Assembly (NCBI GenBank): GCA_947374865.1
Contig: CANCDR010000006.1
Coordinates: 80,282-144,281, forward strand
Source: Oxalobacteraceae bacterium
GTDB lineage: Bacteria > Pseudomonadota > Gammaproteobacteria > Burkholderiales > Burkholderiaceae_D
Direction: 5' to 3'
DNA: 64,000 nt
Positions 9,434 to 20,459 of the stretch are shown here, one piece after another. Each line of letters opens with the position of its first letter. The first letter of the stretch is position 1. The translations under genes were made by a program, and so were the position numbers. The notes beneath the pieces were generated by a model. The model did no database searches and was not told the DNA's origin. It saw nothing but the letters and a program-made list of their open reading frames with translations.

Positions 9434-11125
9434 ATGCTGACCCGACACGCAGTGCGCGCGCCGACGATACCCCTTTGGCTGGTCTGGGCAGTCGCGCTGA
9501 TAATGGTATTTTCTGGTCTGAGCGGCTTTGCCATTCTCGACAATAACGAAGGGCTGTACGCTGAAATCGCCCGTGAGATGCGCGCCGCTGGCGATTGGCA
9601 TCAATGGGTCATTCCCCATTTGAATGGTCTGCCCTATATGGAAAAGCCGCCCTTGCTGTACTGGCTGACGGCGCTCGCTTTTTCATTGTTCGGTGAGTCA
9701 GAATGGAGCGCACGTCTGGTGCCGGCGTTCTCGGCTTTGTTTTGTGTGGGTCTCTTACTCTGGTTCGGCAAAGCACAGAACCGTCCCTTGGCTGGCCGGC
9801 TTGCCGCGCTTATGTTCGTCAGCGGACTCGGTATGCTGGCGATGTCGCATGTACTCATGTTCGACATGCTGCTGACAGCGTTGCTGACGGCTGCCCTGAT
9901 GTGCGCCTACCGTTTCGATAGCGAACAAAATAGCACCTATTTGCGTTGGGCCTATGCCTGGCTGGCGCTGGCATTGCTGGCCAAGGGACTGGTAGCGCTG
10001 GCGCTGTTTGGTCTGGTGATCGGCAGCTTTACGCTGCTGCGTTCGATGGCAATCCGATCTTTCGTGCCGATGTCGCAATGGTTTGATCTGCGCGCATTCG
10101 CCGTGTTTTTTATCATCGTCTTACCTTGGCATATTGCGGCTAGCCTGACCGAACCAATCTTTGCCTGGTTTTATTTTATGAATGAACATGTGCTGCGCTT
10201 TTTGGGGCAACGTGAGCCGCATGATTACTACGCCGGCCCCTGGTGGTATTACCTGCCGCGGATGGTGATTTATCTTTTCCCCTGGTCTTTTTTGCTGCCG
10301 TGTTTGCTGTTTAAAAAAGTCCCATTACTGCAGCAGCAGGGTCCATTGCAGATGTTTCTTGGCTTGGCGTGGCTAATGCCGCTGGCGTTTTTTTCCTTTT
10401 CCAGTGCCAAGGCAAATTACTATCTGGTCGCGGTGATGCCCTTGCTCACATTTCATCTGGCGACAGCCATTGAAGCACGCGGATTTTTCAATCGTATGGG
10501 CCGTGCCTTGCCGGGAGTACTGATCGCCGCACTGGCGGGTGGATTGGCCGTCGTGCTGATAATGCGCGGGGTGAACTTCCAACCGAACGACGCGACGGAT
10601 CATTTTTATGGCGCTCTGAGCACTAGCCAGTTCGTGCTAATGGCCTTCTGCGCAACGGCTGGGCTGGCAATGGTCGCGGCGCTGACAGCATGGCGGCTGC
10701 CAAAAATAGGCATCCTGGCATATCTGCTATTGCCAATTTTAAGCATGACGCTGCTCATGATGAGCTTGCAGGCGATGGATGCGACGACGTCGATGCGCGC
10801 GACCGCACACTATCTGCGCACCGAACAGTCCGATCTGCGGATTTATCTGTATCGCGATTTCGAGCAACAGTCCTCGCTGGCGTTTTACCTGCAGCAGCCT
10901 TTGCCCGTGGTGGACATGCGCAGTAATGATTTGTACTGGGGTGATAAACTGCGTCCGCAAAATAGCATCAACATCGATTCGAGGCAATTTGCCGAACGAC
11001 TGGCGAGCCAAAAAATCGCACTGGTAGTCAATGACCGGCATATCGATGAATTTAGCGCGTCGGACTTGTTTGCCGCATTTAAAGGCAGCAAACGGATGGG
11101 TAAGAATACGCTGTTCTTTAACTGA
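9434..11125 (+). CDS. ArnT-like lipid-dependent glycosyltransferase (GT39/83, PMT fold)
   Basis: A polytopic inner-membrane protein of 563 residues with about 11-13 hydrophobic segments. The first periplasmic loop has the family motif DNNEGLYAEIAREM and then EKPPLLYWLTALAF, as in ArnT and related enzymes that move a sugar from an undecaprenyl-phosphate carrier to lipid A or another acceptor. The C-terminal soluble part is short. ATG 9434 begins a typical hydrophobic N terminus; an upstream TTG at 9404 is possible. No arnBCAD genes are adjacent, so aminoarabinose transfer cannot be assumed. The 3' end overlaps the convergent gene by eight bases. Confidence 0.8.
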   Translation: MLTRHAVRAPTIPLWLVWAVALIMVFSGLSGFAILDNNEGLYAEIAREMRAAGDWHQWVIPHLNGLPYMEKPPLLYWLTALAFSLFGESEWSARLVPAFSALFCVGLLLWFGKAQNRPLAGRLAALMFVSGLGMLAMSHVLMFDMLLTALLTAALMCAYRFDSEQNSTYLRWAYAWLALALLAKGLVALALFGLVIGSFTLLRSMAIRSFVPMSQWFDLRAFAVFFIIVLPWHIAASLTEPIFAWFYFMNEHVLRFLGQREPHDYYAGPWWYYLPRMVIYLFPWSFLLPCLLFKKVPLLQQQGPLQMFLGLAWLMPLAFFSFSSAKANYYLVAVMPLLTFHLATAIEARGFFNRMGRALPGVLIAALAGGLAVVLIMRGVNFQPNDATDHFYGALSTSQFVLMAFCATAGLAMVAALTAWRLPKIGILAYLLLPILSMTLLMMSLQAMDATTSMRATAHYLRTEQSDLRIYLYRDFEQQSSLAFYLQQPLPVVDMRSNDLYWGDKLRPQNSINIDSRQFAERLASQKIALVVNDRHIDEFSASDLFAAFKGSKRMGKNTLFFN

Positions 11126-12248
11126 AGCCATGGGTCCAGGTCTGGCAATTGCCCCAGCCGATTGCGCCTGTCACCGGGTCGTGTACTTCGATGAGGGCAT
11201 CACGAAACTGATTGAGCCGCGCTACCGCCTGCGGTGTGGAGCAGTCGGCGCAATAGTCGCCCTCGACCAATAGCGGGCCGCGCCACTGGCCGTGGTAATG
11301 ACCGTCGAGCCCGTGATACAGCCCTGCGCCAAGATGAAAGCCCGTCTCGCCCAATACGCGCAGGGACAACACGCGGCGGCTGCCATCTTGCAGAGTGAGT
11401 TCAAACTCGCCGCCCAGCAGACGCTGATTGCGCGGATCAAATGTCAGTCGTGGATCGATGCGACGCACGCCTTCGCGACGGCCATCGACATATTCAAAGC
11501 CGCCTTGTACTTTTTCGTGCTGCCATCCTTCACCGGCATACAGCAAATAATATTGATGAAAGCCATAGTGGCTGCCATCCGGTGCGCAAAACAGCAGCGG
11601 GTTCCAGACCGCCAAAATACGCGGTGCCAGTGCGTCCACCGGGTCAGGCTGCAGATCAGTCAGCGGTGCGCCAACGCCGGGCCGGATACCCCAGGAATGG
11701 TCGCGCGTCATGACCCAGTCTTCGGGTGTCACGATGTGCCGTTTGCCTTCGACTTCAATCCAGCCGCTGGCTGTGCCGATCTGGTGATAACGGATTTGAT
11801 CAGCGCTGTGGCGGTAGCCTGTCAGTGTGCGACGATCTTCGCGGTCTTCGGTCACGCAGGGCAGCACGCCTTCAAGTAACAGATCATAGGCAATGGGTTG
11901 ATGTTCGGTCGCTTCGAGAACGATCCGTACCTGCTGCAGTGGTTCGATGATGTCGTAACGGAGCGGACCAACGTTGACGCTATTGACGTCGCTGTCGAGC
12001 GAACGACTGGCGCGCACCGTCCATTGCTCAACCCCGCGCGAGACGCCGCCATAGGCATCGACGACATTCCGATTGACGTATTTGCCAAAGCCAAAGCCGA
12101 TCGACATGCTGCCATCGCGGGCGGCGACCATGCCGCAGACTTTCTCGGTCCAGCTTAAATCACTTTGCGCCACGCTGGCATGGGTATCGACGATTTGATG
12201 GGTGAAATATTCGTCGGCATGCACCAGCGGACCTATGCTATTCGTCAT
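11118..12248 (-). CDS. Uncharacterised protein, possibly lipocalin-like (AttH/DUF7064-like)
   Basis: A 376-residue soluble protein with no signal peptide and many short beta-strand-like segments. The motif TRDHSWGIRPG and repeated aromatic/Gly motifs (FGFGKYVNRN, YGFHQYYLLY, GLYHGLDGHYHGQW) resemble, from memory, proteins built from two lipocalin-like halves that are often paired with aminoglycoside-phosphotransferase-like proteins. That pairing is seen here: the phosphotransferase gene is 11 bases upstream on the same strand. The actual reaction is unknown. Confidence 0.55.
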   Translation of the reverse strand: MTNSIGPLVHADEYFTHQIVDTHASVAQSDLSWTEKVCGMVAARDGSMSIGFGFGKYVNRNVVDAYGGVSRGVEQWTVRASRSLDSDVNSVNVGPLRYDIIEPLQQVRIVLEATEHQPIAYDLLLEGVLPCVTEDREDRRTLTGYRHSADQIRYHQIGTASGWIEVEGKRHIVTPEDWVMTRDHSWGIRPGVGAPLTDLQPDPVDALAPRILAVWNPLLFCAPDGSHYGFHQYYLLYAGEGWQHEKVQGGFEYVDGRREGVRRIDPRLTFDPRNQRLLGGEFELTLQDGSRRVLSLRVLGETGFHLGAGLYHGLDGHYHGQWRGPLLVEGDYCADCSTPQAVARLNQFRDALIEVHDPVTGAIGWGNCQTWTHGFS

Positions 12249-12259
12249 TTTTATTCTCT

Positions 12260-13345
12260 CTAAAATGGCAGTCGTTGTGCCAGCAATTCAAGCAGCCGGC
12301 TACCACCATTGCGGCGATCCATTTCCGCCTCAGCGGTGACCCAGCCTCGGTCGGTAAAGATGCGGCCAATGCGCGTCATGACGATGGCAAAGCGCCAGGC
12401 CGACAACACATCGTAATAAGGTAAATCTTTGGCGCTAAAACCGCTGGCGCGCTCCCAATGAGCGATACTTTCTTCACGCGAGGGCAGGCCCGCAAGGCGT
12501 GGTACGCCGTAGCCGGTACTGAGCGATTCATCGAGCATGAGCCACCAGGACAGATCATCGACCGGGTTCGATAGCGCCGGGCGTTCCCAGTCGAGCATGC
12601 CGACCAGCCGGCCCTGATCGAAGACGCAATTACCGAGCTTGGCATCGCCCCATGACAGGGTCAGCGCCTGGTCTAGTGGCTGATGCGCCTTGAGCCAGTC
12701 AGCGGCGCGCCATAATAAAGGGTAGTCGTGACCAGACAGGCCTTCACTCCAGCGTAGCATGTGATCGTAATACGCCAGCTGCTTGGCCAGCGGGGTGAGT
12801 CCTTCTGGCGGCTGTAAAAATGCAAAACCCAGTGCGCGCCAGTCGAGTCGGGCCAGCTGCGCAATACCGTCCAGGCCAGCAAACCAGTGCTGCCGCAATT
12901 GCGCGACGGGCAGATCATGTAACCAGCCTTGCAGATGGTAAAGCGGATTTTCATCCGGTACCTGACCCGCCAGCCGACCCATAATGAAAAAGGGCGCGCC
13001 CAGTACAGAGCTATCCATTTCCAGGCCCAGCAGGGGCGGTACCGGCAAACCTGAACCTTGCAGCAGTTGCATGGTGCGGTATTGGGTGCGCACATCGCAG
13101 TCGGGAAAGACTGCGGCGCCATCGGGTTGAATGCGTACCACGATGTCGCCGATCTTTTGCTGGTCAGCGGCAAATAACTGGCCCATGAGGGTGATATTGG
13201 AATAGCCGCCGGAGGAGCGCGCCAGCGCACGTACTTCGCTGCCCTTGGCCGCTTTGTCCGTTCTTTGACGGTCAGCCAGCCACTGGTTTAATCGCAGGGC
13301 GATGGACGGCATGTCTTGCAGGGTGTTTTGCAGGATATCTTGCAT
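12260..13345 (-). CDS. Phosphotransferase family (APH/ACAD10-like kinase fold)
   Basis: A 361-residue member of the aminoglycoside phosphotransferase/choline kinase fold. The catalytic loop reads LSWGDAKLGNCVF, with SWGD in place of the usual HGD, as is common in the ACAD10/11-like group. The following GMLDWERPALSNPVDDLSWW carries the metal-binding Asp. The Gly-rich loop RSSGGYSNITL is near the N terminus. Family members phosphorylate small hydroxylated molecules or hydroxyacyl groups, but no substrate can be assigned. It is probably translated with the downstream unknown protein. Confidence 0.75.
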   Translation of the reverse strand: MQDILQNTLQDMPSIALRLNQWLADRQRTDKAAKGSEVRALARSSGGYSNITLMGQLFAADQQKIGDIVVRIQPDGAAVFPDCDVRTQYRTMQLLQGSGLPVPPLLGLEMDSSVLGAPFFIMGRLAGQVPDENPLYHLQGWLHDLPVAQLRQHWFAGLDGIAQLARLDWRALGFAFLQPPEGLTPLAKQLAYYDHMLRWSEGLSGHDYPLLWRAADWLKAHQPLDQALTLSWGDAKLGNCVFDQGRLVGMLDWERPALSNPVDDLSWWLMLDESLSTGYGVPRLAGLPSREESIAHWERASGFSAKDLPYYDVLSAWRFAIVMTRIGRIFTDRGWVTAEAEMDRRNGGSRLLELLAQRLPF

Positions 13346-13443
13346 GATGTGTTGAATGATGCGGTCTCTGTGATGTCGGGGCTAATGTCTGGCGCGTGCC
13401 GCTGTTTTTGTTCATGATAGCGCAGATTAAAACCCCGGGACAA

Positions 13444-13477
13444 TTTGGTCTGCTGCCAGGGCTGGGCACGGTATAAT
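13444..13477 (+). promoter_or_regulatory. Candidate promoter of purL
   Basis: A perfect -10 box TATAAT at 13472-13477 lies 31 bases before the purL start. The -35 region is weak (TTGGTC at 13444 is too far for an ideal spacer). No purine riboswitch or PurR operator was recognised. Confidence 0.5.
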
Positions 13478-13508
13478 TCGGACTTCCGATTTTTACCCAT
13501 TCCTCGCC

Positions 13509-16500
13509 ATGCTGATCCTGCCGGGTTCCAACGCCCTGTCCCTGTTTCGTAGCTCCCGCCTATTGTCGCAATTGCAAAAGATTGAGCCTGCCATTACCGG
13601 CGTGACGGCGTGTTTTTTGCACTTTATCGATATCGGGGACGCCACGGATGCTGCATCTGTATCTGCACCCACCAATGCGCTGAGCGACGCCGATCGCACC
13701 AGACTGGACGGCATGCTGACCTATGGTGAGGCCTTCACCGGCAGCAGCGATGGCGATATCTTTATCGTCATTCCCCGTCCGGGCACGATTTCACCCTGGG
13801 CCAGCAAGGCGACCAATATTGCCCATAACTGCGGCATGCTGCAAATTCGACGCATCGAGCGCGGCATTCGCTATGCTGTACAGTGCAAAGCGGGGCTGTT
13901 GGGCGGCGCCAAAGCGCTCAGTGTAACGGCCGCACCCGCCGTCGCGGCACTGCTGCACGACCGGATGACCGAAACCGTGCTGCGCGACGCCGCTGCGGCC
14001 AGCGACTTGTTTCATGCACTGCAAGCCAAACCTTTGGCGCACATTGATCTTCTCGGTGGCGGCAAGAGTGCGCTAGAGAGCGCCAATCTGGAGCTGGGTT
14101 TGGCGCTGTCGGACGATGAAATCGATTATCTGGCGACTGCCTTCACCAGTGCCGGACGCAATCCGACCGATGTGGAGTTGATGATGTTCGCGCAAGCCAA
14201 TAGCGAACATTGCCGGCACAAGATTTTTAATGCCGACTGGGTCATCGACGGCGTTGCGCAAACGATGTCCTTATTTGGCATGATCAAAAATACCCACCAA
14301 CTCGCGCCGCGCGGCACAGTGGTGGCGTATAGCGATAATTCTTCCGTGATTGAAGGCGCGACCGTGATGCGCTTTTATCAGCGCGGTGCGGCGCAAGGCA
14401 ATGCGTATGCGGGATCGCAGGAACTCAGTCATATTCTGATGAAGGTAGAAACACATAATCACCCGACCGCGATTGCGCCGTTCCCGGGTGCGTCCACCGG
14501 TGCGGGTGGCGAAATTCGCGACGAAGGCGCGACCGGTCGCGGCGCCAGACCGAAGGCTGGCTTGTGTGGCTTTACCGTCTCGAACCTGATGCTGCCGGAA
14601 GCGCTGCAGCCTTGGGAAAACGCTACGGACGTGAATCAGCCAGCAGCTGCCGTCACGCCTGCAGCCACCGATGCTGTCAGCTACGGCAAACCGGAGCGGA
14701 TTGCCTCGGCATTGCAGATCATGATCGACGGTCCCTTGGGCGCCGCAGCGTTCAACAATGAATTCGGTCGACCTAATCTGGGCGGCTATTTCCGCGCCTA
14801 TGAACAGAACGTAGCGGGCACTGTGTTCGGCTATCACAAGCCGATCATGATCGCCGGCGGCATCGGCACCATCTCGGCTCTGCACACCAAGAAAAACGAT
14901 CTGCCCGCCGGCAGCTTGCTGATTCAGCTGGGTGGTCCGGGTATGCGTATCGGTATGGGTGGCAGTGCAGCCTCGTCGATGGCGACCGGTTCCAATACGG
15001 CGGACCTGGATTTCGATTCGGTCCAGCGCGGTAATCCGGAAATGGAGCGGCGCGCGCAGGAAGTTATCAACGCCTGCTGGACGCTGGGCGCCGAAAATCC
15101 GATTTTATCCATCCATGATGTGGGCGCAGGCGGGCTGTCGAATGCCTTCCCCGAAATTACCAACGATGCGGGACGCGGCGCGATATTTAATCTGCGTCAG
15201 ATTCCGCTCGAAGAATCCGGCATGGCGCCCAAGGAAATCTGGAGCAATGAATCGCAGGAGCGTTACGTGCTCGGCATTGCGCCGGCCAGTCTGCCGCTCT
15301 TTACCGCCATGTGCGAACGTGAGCGCTGCCCGTTTGCGGTGGTCGGCACCACGACCGAAGAACGGCAACTCAAAGTGATCGATCCGGCACAGGGTAATCA
15401 TCCGGTGGATATGCCCATGGATGTCTTGCTCGGCAAGCCGCCTAAAATGCAGCGCGATGTCACCCACGTTACCCAAATTTTGACGCCGATCGATCTGACC
15501 GGCATCGACTTGGTCGACGCAGCGCAGCGGGTATTGCGTCTGCCGGCCGTAGCCGATAAATCTTTTCTGATCACGATTGGGGACCGTACCGTGGGCGCCT
15601 CCACCGTGCGCGATCAAATGGTCGGCCCATGGCAGGTACCGGTCGCTGACTGTGCTGTCACGACGATGAGTTTTGAAGGCTTTCTGGGCGAGGCCATGGC
15701 GATGGGTGAGCGCACGCCACTGGCGGTGATCGATGCGCCAGCTTCAGGGCGCATGGCCGTTGGTGAAGCCTTAACCAACATCGCTGCCGCGCCGATCCAT
15801 GACATCAGCGATATCAAGCTGTCGGCTAATTGGATGGCCGCCTGTGGTCAACCCGGTCAGGATGCCGCCTTATTCGACACCGTCAAGGCAGTCGGTATGG
15901 AACTGTGTCCTGCGCTCGGTATCAGCATCCCGGTCGGCAAAGATTCGCTGTCCATGCGCACCACCTGGCAGGATGGCGCTAGCGCCAAGGCCGTGACTTC
16001 GCCGGTCTCGCTGATCATCTCGGCCTTTGCGCCGGTCACCGATGTGCGCCGCACCCTGACGCCGCAATTGCGCACCGATCTGGGTGACACCGCGCTGATC
16101 CTGATTGACCTTGGCCGCGGTAAAAATCGCCTAGGTGCATCGGCTCTCGCGCAGGTGATGCAGCAAATTGGTCAGCAGACGCCGGATGTGGATTCGGCCC
16201 AGGATCTGAAACAATTTTTCAACGCTATCCAGCGTCTCAACAGCGAGCAAAAACTGCTGGCTTATCATGATCGTTCCGATGGCGGCCTGTTCGTCACGCT
16301 ATGCGAAATGGGCTTTGCCGGACGCTGCGGTTTTTCAGTCAATCTGGATATTCTGTGCATGCCAGAGGGCCATGGTGCAGATTGGGGCGATGCCAAAAAC
16401 TGGACCTCGCAAGTCGGCGAACAGCGTAACGACCACACCTTGCGCGCGCTCTTTTCCGAAGAGCTGGGCGCGGTCTTGCAAGTTCGGGCAGCTGAAAAGA

Positions 16501-17567
16501 GCGAGGTCATGAACGTCCTGCGCGAGTTTGGCTTAGGTGCCTGCAGCCACATCATCGGCAAACCGAATCCGCGCGACGTAGTGGAGTTCACGCGCGACGC
16601 TAAAATCATCTACAGCCAGCCGCGCAGTGCGCTGCACCGGCTGTGGAGCGAAACCAGCTGGCGGATTGCCCGCCTGCGGGATAACCCGGCCTGTGCGGAT
16701 GCCGAATACGATCGCCTGCTGGATCTGAATGACCCCGGCATGACGCCCAAGTTAAGTTTCGATCCGCAGCAAGATATCGCCGCGCCCTATTTGTCACTGA
16801 GCGTCAAACCACGGGTGGCGATTTTACGCGAGCAGGGTGTCAATTCGCATATCGAAACCGCTTATGTCATGCATAAGGCAGGCTTTACCGCCGTCGACGT
16901 GCACATGAGTGATCTGATCGCTGGCCGCAGTTCTTTGGCCGAATTTAAAGGCGCCATTGCGGTCGGTGGATTTTCTTACGGTGACGTGCTGGGGGCCGGT
17001 GAAGGCTGGGCCAAAACTGTGCTGTATAACGAACAGCTGGCGCACCAGTTCGCTACCTTCTTTGGCCGTGACGACACCTTTGCGCTGGGTGTTTGCAATG
17101 GCTGCCAGATGATGAGTAATCTCAAATCCATCATCCCCGGCGCACAGGCCTGGCCGAAATTTACACGCAACAAATCGGAACAATTTGAAGCCCGCTTTGC
17201 GATGGTGGAGGTGACGGAATCGCCGTCGATTTTCTTTGCCGGCATGGCCGGGTCCCAGACGCCGATCGCGGTGGCCCACGGTGAGGGTTACGCCGATTTT
17301 GCCACCACTGGCAGCATCACCGATGCGCAGGTAGCGCTGCGCTTTGTTGATCATCATGGCAGTGCGACCGAGGCTTATCCTTACAATCCGAATGGTTCAC
17401 CGCAGGGGATGACGGCGGTGACCACGGCGGATGGTCGCTTCACGGTCATGATGCCGCACGCCGAACGCGTATTTCGCACAGTGAACCAATCCTGGCATCC
17501 CGATGCCTGGGGCGAAGATTCGCCGTGGATGCGCATGTTTCGCAATGCGCGCGCGTGGGTTAATTAA
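13509..17567 (+). CDS. purL: Phosphoribosylformylglycinamidine synthase, large single-chain type
   Basis: Catalyses the fourth step of de novo purine synthesis, turning FGAR into FGAM with ATP and glutamine. The 1352-residue protein is the fused proteobacterial form: an N-terminal PurS-like part, a linker, two AIR-synthase-like ATP domains ([40 protein letters not shown]) and a C-terminal class I glutaminase with [17 protein letters not shown], the catalytic Cys near 1196 in GVCNGCQMM and a His in [10 protein letters not shown]. It stands alone in its orientation. Confidence 0.97.
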   Translation: MLILPGSNALSLFRSSRLLSQLQKIEPAITGVTACFLHFIDIGDATDAASVSAPTNALSDADRTRLDGMLTYGEAFTGSSDGDIFIVIPRPGTISPWASKATNIAHNCGMLQIRRIERGIRYAVQCKAGLLGGAKALSVTAAPAVAALLHDRMTETVLRDAAAASDLFHALQAKPLAHIDLLGGGKSALESANLELGLALSDDEIDYLATAFTSAGRNPTDVELMMFAQANSEHCRHKIFNADWVIDGVAQTMSLFGMIKNTHQLAPRGTVVAYSDNSSVIEGATVMRFYQRGAAQGNAYAGSQELSHILMKVETHNHPTAIAPFPGASTGAGGEIRDEGATGRGARPKAGLCGFTVSNLMLPEALQPWENATDVNQPAAAVTPAATDAVSYGKPERIASALQIMIDGPLGAAAFNNEFGRPNLGGYFRAYEQNVAGTVFGYHKPIMIAGGIGTISALHTKKNDLPAGSLLIQLGGPGMRIGMGGSAASSMATGSNTADLDFDSVQRGNPEMERRAQEVINACWTLGAENPILSIHDVGAGGLSNAFPEITNDAGRGAIFNLRQIPLEESGMAPKEIWSNESQERYVLGIAPASLPLFTAMCERERCPFAVVGTTTEERQLKVIDPAQGNHPVDMPMDVLLGKPPKMQRDVTHVTQILTPIDLTGIDLVDAAQRVLRLPAVADKSFLITIGDRTVGASTVRDQMVGPWQVPVADCAVTTMSFEGFLGEAMAMGERTPLAVIDAPASGRMAVGEALTNIAAAPIHDISDIKLSANWMAACGQPGQDAALFDTVKAVGMELCPALGISIPVGKDSLSMRTTWQDGASAKAVTSPVSLIISAFAPVTDVRRTLTPQLRTDLGDTALILIDLGRGKNRLGASALAQVMQQIGQQTPDVDSAQDLKQFFNAIQRLNSEQKLLAYHDRSDGGLFVTLCEMGFAGRCGFSVNLDILCMPEGHGADWGDAKNWTSQVGEQRNDHTLRALFSEELGAVLQVRAAEKSEVMNVLREFGLGACSHIIGKPNPRDVVEFTRDAKIIYSQPRSALHRLWSETSWRIARLRDNPACADAEYDRLLDLNDPGMTPKLSFDPQQDIAAPYLSLSVKPRVAILREQGVNSHIETAYVMHKAGFTAVDVHMSDLIAGRSSLAEFKGAIAVGGFSYGDVLGAGEGWAKTVLYNEQLAHQFATFFGRDDTFALGVCNGCQMMSNLKSIIPGAQAWPKFTRNKSEQFEARFAMVEVTESPSIFFAGMAGSQTPIAVAHGEGYADFATTGSITDAQVALRFVDHHGSATEAYPYNPNGSPQGMTAVTTADGRFTVMMPHAERVFRTVNQSWHPDAWGEDSPWMRMFRNARAWVN

Positions 17568-17576
17568 GCTAAAAAA

Positions 17577-18302
17577 TTAGCGTAGCAGCCGTTCCTGCAG
17601 GGTGACCTGATCAGGTCGGCATAGCTGGGTGAGGGTTGAGACGCGGGTGCCGTAATGCGGCAGGTCGATATACACTGCCGATAACTCGCGCTCGAGCGCA
17701 ATATCGATACCGGTTTTGGGCAGCCGGCAGTCGGATGCGCGGGTAGTATCGGTCAGCATTTCAAAATAGGCTTCGTCCGGCGCATCCATGCACAGCAGGC
17801 TGGCAAAATTGGCCTTGGTGCGTACCACCTTGGGCCAGGGATTATCCAGCAGACCATTCGACATGCCATAGATGCCGCCCATGAGCGGCTTGCCATTGCG
17901 CGGATCGGCACTGCCGCGATTGGAATACCAGATCAGGCAATCGAAGTCGCCGACCAATAAATTATAGCCATTGTAATGATCGGGCTGCGCGCACAGCTGA
18001 GCGACGTAGGCCGCTGCGCTGAGATTGCCGGTCAGGTAGTCTGATGCCAGCGCGCCGCGGCTGGGTGCATGGGGTTTTTTTTCTTCCGGTCCGCGAATAT
18101 TGGTCAGGGCGGCGAATTTGCCTTCGCGCGTGATGCCCTGCCAGGTGCCCTGTCCGCGCAAATCACGGCCGGCGAATACCTGCGGCGCCTGCTCCCACCA
18201 GTTGGCCGGATCGGCAGGGCGATCATAAAACTCATCGCGGTTCGAAGCGGCGATGAGCGGCATACCGGGGATGACCTGCCAGGCGAAAACGATCAGGCAC
18301 AT
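17577..18302 (-). CDS. NRDE/TANGO2-like protein
   Basis: A 241-residue protein that starts MCLIVFAW and carries the family's hallmark NRDE in IAASNRDEFYDRP. It continues with the Trp/Gly pattern AGRDLRGQGTWQGITREGKFAALTN. Cys2 could become an N-terminal nucleophile after Met removal, as suggested for this family. TANGO2 relatives have been linked to haem or acyl-CoA handling, but no bacterial role is established. The gene lies nine bases from the end of purL, convergent. Confidence 0.8.
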   Translation of the reverse strand: MCLIVFAWQVIPGMPLIAASNRDEFYDRPADPANWWEQAPQVFAGRDLRGQGTWQGITREGKFAALTNIRGPEEKKPHAPSRGALASDYLTGNLSAAAYVAQLCAQPDHYNGYNLLVGDFDCLIWYSNRGSADPRNGKPLMGGIYGMSNGLLDNPWPKVVRTKANFASLLCMDAPDEAYFEMLTDTTRASDCRLPKTGIDIALERELSAVYIDLPHYGTRVSTLTQLCRPDQVTLQERLLR

Positions 18303-18363
18303 ACTGGCTCTTCCATGAAAGTGAATGAGAAAAGCGACATTCGATCAAAGAGTCTACTGCTTT

Positions 18364-19320
18364 TCATGCCGGATCAGTCAGCGGGTAGGGCAGGGGCGCA
18401 AATTGCAGCACGGCGCCGTCTGGCGAACCCATGTGGACCGTGCCCTCCTGCGCGGCATCCAGTTTGAGCGCCACCAGGCAGAGCGATGCATCCGCGCTCT
18501 CGAGCTCGGCATTGACGATCATGCCGCAAGGCTGTTCCGGATCGAGCGATGAAAATACTTCGGTACCAGGTGCTGGCGAACCGGCAACGCGGGCGAGCAA
18601 CATACGCCGTTTGAGTTTACCCAGATACTGGCTGCGAGCGACAATTTCCTGGCCGGGATAACAGCCTTTCTTAAAGTTGACACCACCGAGCAGTTCAAAA
18701 TTAATCATCTGCGGGACGAACTGTTCTTGCGTGGCCTGGGTAATATGCGGCACGCCAGCGCGCAGTTCGCTCAGACGCCAGAAAGTCGCGGGCAGTTCCT
18801 GCAAATGCAGACGCAGACGGGGCAGTAAGGCTTCGAGCTGACCAGTATGGGCGATGCACAGATAACGCGGTATGTCGTCTGCATCTGGCAGGCGAATCAG
18901 CAGGCCGCAGGAATCATGGATGACTGTATAAGGCTGCGCCGGCAGCTGGGAAAATACGTCGGCCACGGCCGGTCCGAACAGACCGATGCTGCGCCAGTCG
19001 GCACTGACATCGGCCAGCTTGACCTTGGAACGCATGACAAACATCTGCAGCCGTTTCTGGATTGCCGGCAGAATTTGCGCAGGTAATTGGAGCAGCAGGG
19101 TGTCCGCTGTTTTAACGAGCAGAAAACTGGCCAGCATGCGGCCCTTGGGTGAGCAATAGGCAGCCAAGCGCGCGTCGGCTGGCGTCATGTGTTCTACGTC
19201 GTTGGTAATCTGATTATGCAGAAACGATGCCGCTTCCTCGCCGCTGAGCGCAAGGGTTCCCGGCGCCTGATCAGCGTCGTCGAGGAGGGCATAAAAATTA
19301 TTTACGGCAGTGAGCGTCAT
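18364..19320 (-). CDS. ygfZ: Folate-binding YgfZ/GcvT-like Fe-S cluster maintenance protein
   Basis: YgfZ is a tetrahydrofolate-binding protein that supports certain iron-sulfur enzymes such as MiaB. The signature KGCYPGQEIVARSQYLGKLKRR is present as GCYPGQE with the conserved Cys. The protein is about 318 residues from ATG 19320; a GTG at 19368 would add 16 residues of no family likeness. The divergent neighbour is mltG, an order often seen in Burkholderiales from memory. Confidence 0.88.
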   Translation of the reverse strand: MTLTAVNNFYALLDDADQAPGTLALSGEEAASFLHNQITNDVEHMTPADARLAAYCSPKGRMLASFLLVKTADTLLLQLPAQILPAIQKRLQMFVMRSKVKLADVSADWRSIGLFGPAVADVFSQLPAQPYTVIHDSCGLLIRLPDADDIPRYLCIAHTGQLEALLPRLRLHLQELPATFWRLSELRAGVPHITQATQEQFVPQMINFELLGGVNFKKGCYPGQEIVARSQYLGKLKRRMLLARVAGSPAPGTEVFSSLDPEQPCGMIVNAELESADASLCLVALKLDAAQEGTVHMGSPDGAVLQFAPLPYPLTDPA

Positions 19321-19430
19321 AAAGTCGGGATGAAATGTTGTTTCGGCTAGTATGATTCGGATTGACACATTATAGTAGCGTCGCAGGAAGTGTGTTTGTA
19401 TGTCTTAAGATCTTTGTTTGTGGATAAATT

Positions 19431-20417
19431 GTGAAGAAATTTTTAATTTTTGTCGTCCTGCTTGGGGCTGCCTTGCCGGCGTATGTGGCCTGGTGGGCAA
19501 ATCAAGTCATTGAGCCAGATGCCAAGATCAAGCTGCCGATGGCGTTTTCCATCAAGGCCGGTAGCGGATCGCGCAGCACCGCGCAGCAGATCGCTGAAGC
19601 TGGCGTACCGCTCGATCCCAATCTGTTTGCTCTGGTGGCGCGGGCGAGCGGACAGGCGGCGCGGCTCAAGGCCGGCGACTACGAATTCGAGGCCGGCACG
19701 ACCCCCCTGCAATTACTCGATCAACTGGTGCGGGGCGACTTTGTGCAGCAGTCCCTGTCCATCATCGAGGGCTGGACTTTCCGCCAGATGCGCGCGGCGA
19801 TCGCCGCTGACCCCCGCCTGAAACACGATACGCTGACACTGTCCGATCGCGAGCTCCTAGAAAAAATCACTCCCGACTTCCGTAATCCGGAGGGCCTATT
19901 TTCGCCCGACACCTACCTCTTTGCCAAAGGCACGAGCGACTTGCAAATTTATCGCCAGGCCCATGCGCTGTTGCTCAAACGTCTGGCCCAAGCCTGGGCT
20001 GCGCGGGAGGCAGATTTACCCTATCGTTCGGATTACGAAGCGCTGATCATGGCCTCCATCGTCGAGAAAGAAACGGGCCAGGCCTCCGAGCGCAAAAAAA
20101 TCGCCGGCGTCTTCGTCAATCGGCTGCGCATGGGGATGCTGCTGCAAACGGATCCGACCGTCATTTATGGCATGGGCGATAAATACCAGGGCCAGATCCG
20201 CAAACGCGATCTGTTGACCGATACCGATTACAACACCTATACCCGCGGCGGTCTGCCACCCGGACCGATCGCACTACCCGGCGCAGCAGCTCTGGCGGCA
20301 GCCCTGAACCCAGCCAAAACGGATGCGCTGTATTTTGTAGCGCGGGGCGATGGCAGCAGCCATTTTTCCGCCAACCTGAATGAGCATAATCGTGCCGTCA
20401 ATCAGTATCAGCGCTGA
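19431..20417 (+). CDS. mltG: Endolytic murein transglycosylase
   Basis: MltG cuts nascent peptidoglycan strands and is thought to set the end point of glycan polymerisation. The 328-residue protein has a single N-terminal membrane segment (LIFVVLLGAALPAYVAWW), a LysM-like region and the YceG catalytic domain, with the likely catalytic Glu in MASIVEKETG, then GVFVNRLRMGMLLQTDPTVI and YTRGGLPPGPI. The start codon is GTG. It heads the run mltG-tmk-holB-pilZ, a common proteobacterial order. Confidence 0.93.
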   Translation: MKKFLIFVVLLGAALPAYVAWWANQVIEPDAKIKLPMAFSIKAGSGSRSTAQQIAEAGVPLDPNLFALVARASGQAARLKAGDYEFEAGTTPLQLLDQLVRGDFVQQSLSIIEGWTFRQMRAAIAADPRLKHDTLTLSDRELLEKITPDFRNPEGLFSPDTYLFAKGTSDLQIYRQAHALLLKRLAQAWAAREADLPYRSDYEALIMASIVEKETGQASERKKIAGVFVNRLRMGMLLQTDPTVIYGMGDKYQGQIRKRDLLTDTDYNTYTRGGLPPGPIALPGAAALAAALNPAKTDALYFVARGDGSSHFSANLNEHNRAVNQYQR

Positions 20418-20459
20418 TGGGGTAGCACAATCGCAAACCAATGACAGAGCAAGGAATGT

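Noticed and set aside
14271..14885. 204-residue frame antisense to purL
   Set aside because: High Arg/His composition typical of antisense frames; purL is certain here.
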